DNA from: Anaerolineales bacterium
GTDB lineage: Bacteria; Chloroflexota; Anaerolineae; Anaerolineales; Villigracilaceae
Assembly: GCA_015489255.1 (NCBI GenBank)
Contig: WGAD01000169.1
Span: forward strand, 1 to 6,696
Direction of reading: 5' to 3'
Length of the DNA stretch: 6,696 nucleotides
Shown here piece by piece: positions 1 to 5,646 of this stretch (position 1 is the stretch's first letter; every line of letters starts with the position of its first letter). The translations under genes were made by a program, and so were the position numbers. The notes below the pieces were generated by a model that was given only the letters and a program-made list of their open reading frames with translations, had not been told where the DNA came from and searched no databases.

Positions 1-768
1 CGCGCCTTCCGCCCATTCTCCCAGGGCCGCCGCGCCGGCGGCAGCCGCCAGCATGAGGACATCTGTATCGAAATGCCCTTTGAACAAACCAGGCAGCGCG
101 TGGGTGGCGATGTCGTAGCCTCCGGCCAGGTAAGCCAGCAAATAAAACCCCAGTGCAGCCTGTTCCGGCAGCCCCCAGTACCGCTCGCCCAGCCAGCCAG
201 CCAACAAGAAGAGCCCCGCCAGCCCCACCAACAGCAATTCCCAACGTTCCTGCACCCAATGGGGCAAGAAGCCGGGCGCACTGCCGTGATCGTGGTCGTG
301 GTCGTGCGCTTCCGGCGGCCAATCCAACGGGGTGACGCCGAAATCGCGCATCCGCCGGGCGATATCTTCCTGTGTGGCGACGCGCGCATCATAAGCCACA
401 AAGGCCAGGCCGGCAGCGTAATTGACGCTGGCGTGCAAGACGCCGGGCACCGCTTCCAGGCTGCGGCGCAGCATCACGGCTTCATCGGCGCTGGTCATCC
501 CGGAAAAAGGAATGCGCTCGTGCCGGTAACGGGCGGCAAAGTTCCCGCCGACCTCGTGCGCCATGCGCTGCACGGCATCCAACGAGATCCGGTTGGGATC
601 GAAGTGGATGCACAACCGCAGTGGCGGCTCATCGCGCTCGGCATGAACGTGTGTGATGCCCTTGCGGGTGCGCAGGGCGTCTTGCAGGCGGACGAGGCAA
701 TCATCGCGCTCGTCCTCTACCTCGGGCAACAATAAAGTAACTTCGATTTCAACCGTATTTTCAGACAT
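1..768 (-). CDS. Zn/Cd/Co/Pb-type P1B-ATPase (ZntA/CadA-like), N-terminal part, truncated by window edge
   Basis: This is probably an inner-membrane ATP-driven exporter of divalent soft metals. Only the first 256 residues are visible and the frame is still open at base 1. Residues about 5-74 form an atypical HMA-like module (Cys24, Cys53). Residues about 85-150 form a second ferredoxin-like HMA domain, whose usual GMxCxxC metal loop reads GMTSADEA (90-97), so both cysteines are gone. A linker HDHDHDHG (155-162) follows. The first membrane helices lie at about 178-193 and 203-222, and the stretch TDVLMLAAAAGAAALGEWAEG (235-255) is a hallmark of heavy-metal P-type ATPases. The phosphorylation (DKTGT) and CPC-type transport motifs must lie beyond the edge. 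The start at 768 has AAGGA a few bases upstream. It is the third gene of an arsR-led operon, which supports metal efflux. Family assignment is firm, the exact metal is inferred. Confidence 0.9.
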   Translation of the reverse strand, partial: MSENTVEIEVTLLLPEVEDERDDCLVRLQDALRTRKGITHVHAERDEPPLRLCIHFDPNRISLDAVQRMAHEVGGNFAARYRHERIPFSGMTSADEAVMLRRSLEAVPGVLHASVNYAAGLAFVAYDARVATQEDIARRMRDFGVTPLDWPPEAHDHDHDHGSAPGFLPHWVQERWELLLVGLAGLFLLAGWLGERYWGLPEQAALGFYLLAYLAGGYDIATHALPGLFKGHFDTDVLMLAAAAGAAALGEWAEGA

Positions 769-804
769 GGCATCCTTCCAGAACAAAACAATTCGCGACC
801 ATCC

Positions 805-822
805 GGTGCGCAGCAGCGCACC
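805..822 (-). other. Intercistronic hairpin between the small membrane protein gene and the ATPase gene
   Basis: A perfect 7-bp stem, GGTGCGC/GCGCACC, with a 4-base loop starts about 5 bases after the stop of the small membrane protein gene and ends 36 bases before the ATPase start. In the transcript it is not followed directly by a U-run, so it is not a canonical intrinsic terminator. It could stabilise the upstream message or lower ATPase expression. This is an inference from sequence only. Confidence 0.4.
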
Positions 823-826
823 CACA

Positions 827-1078
827 TCAACCCCTGGCCACACCGATTGGAGGACGCCATAAAGCCGCCGGTCTCCAGCGCGCCGCTTCCAGCGTGTTGC
901 GCTCGCGCCAGACCAACCAGCGCACCCATAACAGCAGGGCGGGCGCAGCCATCAGCCAGAGCGGCGCGTGCGCTTCGCCCCCGTGCAGGGCGCCAACGGG
1001 GGTCAGGGCATCGAGGGCAAAATGCCCGGCCAGCGCAAGCAACAGGAAGATCAACAACCCGCGTTGCAGCTTATCCAT
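827..1078 (-). CDS. Small two-helix membrane protein of the metal-resistance operon, family not recognised
   Basis: I do not recognise this 83-residue protein. It has a short basic N-terminus (MDKLQR), a hydrophobic helix at about 7-25 containing His19 and Asp23, a short loop with a LHGGEAHA stretch (31-38), a second helix at about 39-57 rich in Leu and Trp, and a basic Trp/Arg/Pro-rich tail. His19, Asp23, His32, Glu35 and His37 could bind metal, but nothing proves it. The chosen ATG at 1078 lies inside the last codons of arsR (8-base overlap, ATGGATAA), which suggests translational coupling. ATGs at 1087 and 1120 in the same frame are alternatives that would extend it by 3 or 14 residues; no strong Shine-Dalgarno decides between them. 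Its place between the repressor and the exporter suggests an accessory role in metal handling. Confidence 0.65.
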   Translation of the reverse strand: MDKLQRGLLIFLLLALAGHFALDALTPVGALHGGEAHAPLWLMAAPALLLWVRWLVWRERNTLEAARWRPAALWRPPIGVARG

Positions 1079-1361
1079 GCTGAACATGATCCAGTCCGCG
1101 CAAAAAGAGGTCCAGCACATGATCGTCCGCCAGGGCGTAATACACCTCGCGCCCCTGTTTGCGCGCTCGCACCAGTTTCATGTGCCGCAAATGGCGCAGT
1201 TGGTGGGAAACCGCCGATTCACTCAACCCCACGCGGGCGGCCAGCGTCCGCACGTTGATCTCCTCATCCAGCAGGGCGGCGATGATACGCACCCGGCTTG
1301 GATCGCCAAGCATATCGAAGAGGGCGGCCAATTGTTCAGCCAGAGAAGCGTCCAGTTCCAT
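1071..1361 (-). CDS. ArsR/SmtB-family metal-sensing repressor with alpha-5 zinc site
   Basis: This 96-residue winged-helix protein is a standard-length ArsR/SmtB repressor. It has the family stretch LGDPSRVRIIAALL (18-31), a helix-turn-helix at about 35-63 with recognition helix SESAVSHQLRHL (47-58), and a beta-hairpin wing with GREVYYAL (70-77). The last helix carries Asp79, His81, His92 and His95. This is the DxHx10Hx2(H/E) alpha-5 site known from SmtB, CzrA and NmtR-like sensors, so Zn(II) or Co(II) is the likely inducer. The alpha-3 ELCVCDL motif of CadC/ArsR-type sensors is absent (DEEINV here), arguing against a Cd/Pb or As thiolate site. AAGGA at 1369-1373, 7 bases before the ATG, is a good ribosome binding site. 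It most likely represses its own operon through the palindrome directly upstream. The specific gene name (czrA/smtB-like) is not assigned. Confidence 0.95.
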   Translation of the reverse strand: MELDASLAEQLAALFDMLGDPSRVRIIAALLDEEINVRTLAARVGLSESAVSHQLRHLRHMKLVRARKQGREVYYALADDHVLDLFLRGLDHVQHG

Positions 1362-1374
1362 ACAAAAATCCTTG

Positions 1375-1400
1375 AATATATGAGCAGTTATTCATATATT
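1375..1400 (-). promoter_or_regulatory. 12-2-12 imperfect palindrome, probable ArsR/SmtB operator
   Basis: On the plus strand the half-sites are AATATATGAGCA (1375-1386) and TATTCATATATT (1389-1400) separated by GT. Ten of twelve positions pair, and the outer nine are perfect. SmtB/CzrA-family operators are known 12-2-12 repeats of this ATATGA..TCATAT type. The site overlaps the -10 box and the expected transcription start of the arsR promoter and lies 13 bases before the arsR ATG, so bound repressor would block RNA polymerase. Regulator assignment is an inference from adjacency and motif. Confidence 0.88.
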
Positions 1401-1425
1401 ATACCCATAAACGCCCAGCTGTCAA
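1398..1425 (-). promoter_or_regulatory. Consensus sigma70-type promoter of the arsR operon
   Basis: Reading the minus strand, TTGACA (1425-1420) and TATAAT (1403-1398) both match the vegetative consensus exactly, with a 16-bp spacer. Transcription would start near 1391, giving a short leader of about 30 bases before arsR. The -10 box shares bases with the palindromic operator. A fully consensus promoter held by a repressor fits a metal-inducible switch. Confidence 0.88.
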
Positions 1426-1525
1426 CCCGCCGGCCATCATCGCGTTTTTCCGACGCCTGCGACTCCGGGAAAACGTACCTTTTGCATCCCCTCGGTCTGC
1501 GCGGCTCCGCTTGAGCGACCTCATT

Positions 1526-1566
1526 TTGCCAGGCGGGTTATATCATTACCTAAAATGGCGTATACT
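1526..1566 (+). promoter_or_regulatory. Candidate promoter region for nadD
   Basis: Two weak readings are possible. TTGCCA (1526-1531) with TAAAAT (1551-1556) at a 19-bp spacing would start near 1563. TATACT (1561-1566), with no good -35, would start at or next to the nadD ATG and give a leaderless message. Neither is decisive. The 1426-1525 stretch between this and the divergent arsR promoter shows no gene or other clear signal. Confidence 0.3.
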
Positions 1567-1573
1567 TGGGGGC

Positions 1574-2182
1574 ATGAAAAAAGAACGTTTGGGCATCTTT
1601 GGCGGGACATTTGACCCTCCTCACCTGGGACACTTGATCCTGGCCGCCGAGGCGCAAGCCCAGCTGGAACTGGATCGTGTCTTGTGGCTGCTAACGGCAC
1701 AACCGCCGCACAAGCAGGGACAGGCCATCACCCCCTTGCCGCACCGCATCGCCATGCTGGAACTGGCGCTGGCCGATAACCCGGTCTTTGCCCTCTCGCC
1801 GCAGGAGATCCGGCGACCAGGGCCGCACTTCGCCGCCGACACCCTGGCGCTGCTGCGCCAGGAGCATCCGGCTGCCACGCTAGTGTACCTGATCGGCGAA
1901 GACTCCCTGCGCGATCTCCCCGGTTGGCATCAGCCCGAGCGCGTGCTGGCATCCTGCGATCAGCTCGGCGTCATGCGCCGGCCAGATGGCCCCCGCGCCG
2001 ATCTCGCTGCGCTGGAACAACGCCTGCCCGGGGTCCGTGCCAAAGTGCGCTTCATTGCCGCCCCCCTGCTGGAAATCGCCTCCTCCCAAATCCGCGCACG
2101 CATCCGCCAGGGTGGGCATTTTCGCTACTACCTCCCGCCGGATGTTCATGCCTACATTCAATCTCATCAGCTTTACAGGTGA
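1574..2182 (+). CDS. nadD: Nicotinate-nucleotide adenylyltransferase
   Basis: This cytosolic enzyme joins nicotinate mononucleotide and ATP to give deamido-NAD and pyrophosphate, the step before NAD synthetase in NAD biosynthesis. The 202-residue length is normal for NadD. The nucleotidyltransferase signature GIFGGTFDPPHLGH (7-20) carries the HxGH ATP-binding histidines (His17, His20). The middle motif GEDSLRDLPGW (108-118) corresponds to the family's GxDxLxxxxxW, and SSQIRARI (170-177) is the C-terminal SSxxIR ATP-binding motif. An in-frame TTG at 1511 would add 21 residues, but the ATG at 1574 places the motif at the usual distance from the N-terminus. A run of G (1568-1572) touches the start, so Shine-Dalgarno pairing looks poor. 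It is the first gene of a probable four-gene operon and ends 3 bases before an MFS gene. Confidence 0.95.
   Translation: MKKERLGIFGGTFDPPHLGHLILAAEAQAQLELDRVLWLLTAQPPHKQGQAITPLPHRIAMLELALADNPVFALSPQEIRRPGPHFAADTLALLRQEHPAATLVYLIGEDSLRDLPGWHQPERVLASCDQLGVMRRPDGPRADLAALEQRLPGVRAKVRFIAAPLLEIASSQIRARIRQGGHFRYYLPPDVHAYIQSHQLYR
2177..2182 (+). promoter_or_regulatory. Ribosome binding site of the first MFS gene, overlapping the nadD stop
   Basis: AGGTGA, which includes the nadD TGA, lies 3 bases before the ATG at 2186. Translation of the permease is therefore probably coupled to termination on nadD. Confidence 0.6.
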
Positions 2183-2185
2183 CCT

Positions 2186-3337
2186 ATGAACTTTTTTCCC
2201 GACATGCTCTTCACCTCGCTGGCGCTGGCGCACTTTAGCGTCGACATGCTCAACGGCAGCCGTTCGATCCTGCTCACTTATCTGGGGCTGAGCGGCACGA
2301 CCATCGGTCTCATCTCTATGGCCTACGTCTGGATGGCCTCGCTCAGCCAGCCCTTCTTCGGCTGGCTGGCCGATCGCATCGGCCCACGTCAGCTGACCGT
2401 CGGCGGCCTGTTGTGGATGTCCGCCTTTTATGCTGCGGCCATGCTCCTGCCGCGCAACCTGGGGCTGATCGCCCTGGTCTTCGGCAGCCTGGGTTCCGGC
2501 GCTTTTCACCCCGCCGGGACGATGCAGGCCACCCTGCAAGGGCGGCAGCAAATGGAAGGCAAGGAAACCACCGCCGCTTCGCTGTTCTTTATGATGGGGC
2601 AGGCCGGCATCTCGCTGGCCCCTGTCCTGGCCGGGGCCTTGCTGGGGTACTTCGCCGATGTCCGCGGCCTGCTGCTTTTGCTGGGGCTGGCGGTTCCCGC
2701 TGCCTTTAACCTGGCCTGGCAAATGCGCCACCAGACGATCGTCCGCCAGCAACGGGACGAAAACGGCCAGTTGGGGCAAACCAAGTGGCCGCGCTGGACG
2801 TTTCTTCTCACCCTGGGGGTGCTGGCCGCCCTGCAATCCTGGGCACAACAAAACATGATCAACTTCATCCCCAAACATTTGAGTGTCCTGGGCATGGCCG
2901 CCGGACGTTATGGCTTGCTGACCGGCCTCTTCATGGGCGGTTCGGCGCTGGGAAACGTGATCGGCGGCTCCCTGGCCGATCGTTTTGGCAAGCGGCGAGT
3001 CGCCGGCATCGCCTTGCTGCTGGCAAGCCTGCCCCTTTACCTGATCGGGCGTTCTGGCAGCAGTTTTTGGATCTACCTGCTCATTCCGCTGGCCGGTTCG
3101 CTGACCGGCGCCATTCACAGCATTGTGGTGGTCATCGCCCAGCGCATCATCCCGGGCGGCATGGGGCTGGCGTCGGGCCTGATCTTGGGTTTCGTGTTTT
3201 CTGCCGGCGCCCTGGGGATGCTGCTCACCGGCCGGCTGGCGGACAGTTTCGGCTATCCTATGGTCTTCAGCCTGAGCGCCGGCCTGGTCGTCCTGGCCGC
3301 CCTAACCACCCACCTCCTGCCTGCCAGCGTCGATTGA
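2186..3337 (+). CDS. MFS transporter, fosmidomycin-resistance (Fsr)-like
   Basis: This 383-residue permease should have 12 membrane helices in the inner membrane and export or exchange small solutes using the proton gradient. The N-terminal AHFSVDMLNG (15-24), SQPFFGWLADRIGPRQL (54-70, containing the MFS motif A between helices 2 and 3) and GSGAFHPAG (103-111) together resemble the Fsr/YfnL-like branch named after the E. coli fosmidomycin exporter. A second motif A, GGSLADRFGKRR (260-271), marks the start of the C-terminal half after helix 8. A hydrophilic central loop at about 180-205 separates the two six-helix bundles. The length is typical. The gene follows nadD by 3 bases and precedes another MFS gene by 3 bases. 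The substrate cannot be read from sequence, and family resemblance does not prove fosmidomycin export. Confidence 0.88.
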   Translation: MNFFPDMLFTSLALAHFSVDMLNGSRSILLTYLGLSGTTIGLISMAYVWMASLSQPFFGWLADRIGPRQLTVGGLLWMSAFYAAAMLLPRNLGLIALVFGSLGSGAFHPAGTMQATLQGRQQMEGKETTAASLFFMMGQAGISLAPVLAGALLGYFADVRGLLLLLGLAVPAAFNLAWQMRHQTIVRQQRDENGQLGQTKWPRWTFLLTLGVLAALQSWAQQNMINFIPKHLSVLGMAAGRYGLLTGLFMGGSALGNVIGGSLADRFGKRRVAGIALLLASLPLYLIGRSGSSFWIYLLIPLAGSLTGAIHSIVVVIAQRIIPGGMGLASGLILGFVFSAGALGMLLTGRLADSFGYPMVFSLSAGLVVLAALTTHLLPASVD

Positions 3338-3340
3338 GCC

Positions 3341-4633
3341 ATGCCCGCCCGCCTGCGCCGGCCTGGCCGCATTGCTGCGCTGCACTTGTATTTTTTTGGC
3401 AACGCTTTCAAGTGGAGCCTGTTGCATCCGCTCATCCTGCCGACGCTCACCTTGCAATTTGCGCCCGCCGCCTGGAAAAACAGCCTCCTCGGCCTGCTCA
3501 CCTTTGGCGGGCTGGCGTTCGCCGCCTTTTTGCAGCCGCTGAGCGGCACACTCAGTGACCGCTGGCCCCAGAATTGGGGCGGGCGTCGCCGCCTGATGCA
3601 GATCGGGGGCGTTCTAGAGCTGCTCTTTTTTTTCGCCATCGGAAAGGGCGTGCCCGGCATACACCCCCCCCGGCTGGGGATATTGGCCTTGCTGTTGGCT
3701 TACCTGGGGCTGCAATTTGCCTCCAACCTGACCCAGGGGCCTGCACAAGGCCTGATCCCCAACCGGGTCGCCGCCGATCGGCTGGGGCTGGCCAGCGGGA
3801 TCAAAAACCTGTTCGACATGCTCGGGCTGGCGTTGGCCGCCCTGCTCGGCGGTCGACTTTTGGCTGCGGATGGCAGCAACCTGGGCTGGATGGTGTTACT
3901 CATCGCCGGCGTGCACAGTCTCAGCTTGCTGACGACGTTGCACCTGTCGCGGCCCGCAGCGGCAGGCCACCCGTCAGCGCCGCACCTTTCTCCAGCCGGC
4001 CTGTGGGCCGAGGCCTTCTCCTGGCGCGGATTGCGCCGCAACGGGTTTCTCTGGCTGATCTGGCAGCGTTTTTTCTTTTTGCTGGGGATCTACGGGCTGC
4101 AAGCCTTCATTCAATACTATTTGCGCGACGTACTGCACGCAACCGACCCCATTCGGCAGACCGGCGACCTGCTGGCCGCGCTGACCCTGGCGTTGACCGC
4201 CCTGGCCCTGCTGGGAGGCTGGCTGGCCGACCGGATGGACGTTCGGCGCCTGCTGGCGCTCGCCGGCTGGGCGTCTTTTGGCGGTTACCTGCTGGCTATG
4301 ACCGCCCGCACCCTGCCTCAACTGATCGGGTATGGAACGCTGGTCGGCGGCGGCCTGGGGTTGTTTCTCTCCGCCAATTGGGCGCAGCTCAATCGCCTGG
4401 CGCCGCCGCAAGAGGCCGGGCGCTTCCTCGGTTTGACCAACCTGGCGACCGCCGGCGCCGCTGCCCTGGCGCGGTTGGAAGGCCCGCTCATCGACGGGCT
4501 GAACGCCGCCTTCCCGGCTGCGCTTCCCGGTTACCGCCTGCTCTTCCTCGTCGGCGCTGCCGGCGCCCTGGCCGGGTTGTCTTTGCTGAAACGCATCCCG
4601 GCGGCCTCTGATACAATGGAAGCCGTTCTGTGA
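3341..4633 (+). CDS. MFS transporter, SLC45/sucrose-transporter-like
   Basis: This 430-residue permease belongs to a different MFS branch from its upstream neighbour. Motif A appears as GTLSDRWPQNWGGRRRL (69-85), with the longer insertion and GRRR ending seen in SLC45/GPH-like carriers, and again as GGWLADRMDVRRL (292-304). Other branch features are GPAQGLIPNRV (133-143), ASGIKNLFDMLG (about 148-160), an SxNWAQLNRLAPP-like helix near 345-358, and GLTNLATAGAAALARLEGP (364-382). A hydrophilic central loop spans about 200-225. Members of this branch are often linked to sugars, but the substrate here is unknown. No clear ribosome binding site precedes the ATG, 3 bases after the previous stop, so translation is probably coupled. 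Two 8-base homopolymers (T8 at 3626-3633, C8 at 3664-3671) lie in the frame, which stays intact. Confidence 0.87.
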   Translation: MPARLRRPGRIAALHLYFFGNAFKWSLLHPLILPTLTLQFAPAAWKNSLLGLLTFGGLAFAAFLQPLSGTLSDRWPQNWGGRRRLMQIGGVLELLFFFAIGKGVPGIHPPRLGILALLLAYLGLQFASNLTQGPAQGLIPNRVAADRLGLASGIKNLFDMLGLALAALLGGRLLAADGSNLGWMVLLIAGVHSLSLLTTLHLSRPAAAGHPSAPHLSPAGLWAEAFSWRGLRRNGFLWLIWQRFFFLLGIYGLQAFIQYYLRDVLHATDPIRQTGDLLAALTLALTALALLGGWLADRMDVRRLLALAGWASFGGYLLAMTARTLPQLIGYGTLVGGGLGLFLSANWAQLNRLAPPQEAGRFLGLTNLATAGAAALARLEGPLIDGLNAAFPAALPGYRLLFLVGAAGALAGLSLLKRIPAASDTMEAVL

Positions 4634-4639
4634 AATCAA

Positions 4640-4644
4640 AGGAG
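4640..4644 (+). promoter_or_regulatory. Ribosome binding site that fixes the lipoprotein start
   Basis: AGGAG lies 6 bases before the ATG at 4651. It rules in that ATG over the in-frame GTG at 4630, which overlaps the upstream stop codon and has no such site. Confidence 0.8.
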
Positions 4645-4650
4645 TTTAAA

Positions 4651-5583
4651 ATGAAACGCTTTTCCGTTTTCCCCTGGCTGGCGCTGCTTGGCATGGCTCT
4701 GGCGCTGGCTGCCTGCGGCCAGCGCGAAATTGTGCTCCAGTTTTCGCCCACGATGGGCGCTGTGTACCAGGTAGACAGCATCATGGATCAGAAGATGACC
4801 CAGAACTTCGGTGGTCAGGAAATGACCATCGGCCAACATTTTGAATATGGCTACACCTGGACTGTGGCCGATGTTTCTGCAGAGGGGAACGTCACCGTGG
4901 AGGTGACGTACAACCGCATCGCCACCCGCCAGACCTTTGGCGATCAGGTGCTATCTTACGATTCTGCCGAAGACGAAGCGCCGCCGCCCGAACTGACCGG
5001 CATGGATTTGATGCTGGGGCAGGGTTTTACCATGGTGTTCTCGCCGCGCGGGCAGGTGCTGGAAATTCGCGGGCTGGATGAAATGTATCAGGCCGTTATC
5101 GCGGCTTCCAACATCCCCGCCGATCAAAAAGACGCCTTTGCCCAGGCGCTGGAAGACAGCTACGGCGAGGCCGCCCTGCAAGAGCAATTTTCCGCCATGC
5201 TCATCCCCTACGATGGACAACCGCTGACAGAAGATCACCGTTGGAGCATCGAGCAAGAGCTGAACGGCCTGGTGCCGGTATCTATCGTCACCGAGTATCA
5301 CGTTTTGCGTTGGGACGAAGAGCGCGCAGAAATTGAAATTGCCTCTAACCTGCAAAGCCAGCCGGAAAAGGTCACCTCGCTCGGCGGTTACCAGGTCTCT
5401 TACGATATGCAAGGCACCCAGGAGGGCGTCTTTATCGTCTCTCTGGCCGACGGCATCACGCAAGAATCCAGCTTGCGGCAGCACCTGGAAGGCAGCATGT
5501 CCATCCGTCAAGGCGAGGTCTCGCTTCCGGTGCCTCTGGTGATCGACACCGAAATCACCTATCGCATGACCCCCAAAGAATAA
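4651..5583 (+). CDS. Lipoprotein with DUF6263-like body
   Basis: This 310-residue protein is probably exported and anchored to the membrane by lipid. Its N-terminus has Lys2-Arg3, a hydrophobic core, and the lipobox LAAC ending at Cys22, the only cysteine in the protein. The mature chain begins CGQRE. The body is a beta-rich, extracellular-looking protein: an early stretch VYQVDSIMDQKMTQNFGGQEMTI, about 20 residues after the lipobox, and a TVADVSAEGNVTVEVTYNRI stretch recall the DUF6263 family (threonine-rich strand pairs with a 'dGnatvevtydri' motif). An acidic DSAEDEAPPPEL loop follows at about 106-117, and a helical segment near 155-180 probably interrupts the strands. The function of this family is unknown to me. 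It is the last gene of the nadD operon, 17 bases after the second MFS gene, and is followed by the terminator. Confidence 0.8.
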   Translation: MKRFSVFPWLALLGMALALAACGQREIVLQFSPTMGAVYQVDSIMDQKMTQNFGGQEMTIGQHFEYGYTWTVADVSAEGNVTVEVTYNRIATRQTFGDQVLSYDSAEDEAPPPELTGMDLMLGQGFTMVFSPRGQVLEIRGLDEMYQAVIAASNIPADQKDAFAQALEDSYGEAALQEQFSAMLIPYDGQPLTEDHRWSIEQELNGLVPVSIVTEYHVLRWDEERAEIEIASNLQSQPEKVTSLGGYQVSYDMQGTQEGVFIVSLADGITQESSLRQHLEGSMSIRQGEVSLPVPLVIDTEITYRMTPKE

Positions 5584-5595
5584 AAATCGGTTCGC

Positions 5596-5626
5596 AAAAA
5601 GCCCCGCCTGGTAAGCGGGGCTTTTT
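5596..5626. terminator. Bidirectional intrinsic terminator between convergent operons
   Basis: A perfect stem GCCCCGC (5601-5607) / GCGGGGC (5615-5621) with a 7-base loop is flanked by AAAAA on the left and TTTTT on the right. It therefore works as a hairpin plus U-run on both strands. It lies 17 bases after the lipoprotein stop and 20 bases beyond the creatininase stop, ending both converging transcripts. Confidence 0.95.
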
Positions 5627-5646
5627 CATCCCCTTCAGGCCGCCAC

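Noticed and set aside
73..735. A 220-codon open frame on the plus strand at the left end
   Set aside because: It is antisense to the P1B-ATPase, whose minus-strand frame shows clear HMA and ATPase signatures. The plus-strand product has no family resemblance.
894..1514. A 206-codon plus-strand open frame across the arsR region
   Set aside because: It is antisense to arsR, its promoter and operator, and to the small membrane protein gene. The composition is typical of a shadow frame.
1880..3118. A 412-codon open frame on the minus strand opposite nadD and the first MFS gene
   Set aside because: It is low-complexity, rich in Gln/Gly/His/Arg, has no recognisable domain, and lies antisense to two well-supported genes. 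It arises from codon bias of the GC-rich plus-strand genes.
3574..4611. A 345-codon open frame on the plus strand inside the second MFS gene
   Set aside because: It is a shifted reading of the permease gene, very rich in Arg/Pro/Ala, with no membrane pattern or domain.
3974..4639. A 221-codon minus-strand open frame opposite the end of the second MFS gene
   Set aside because: It is Gln/Gly-rich without any domain and is antisense to conserved MFS motifs.
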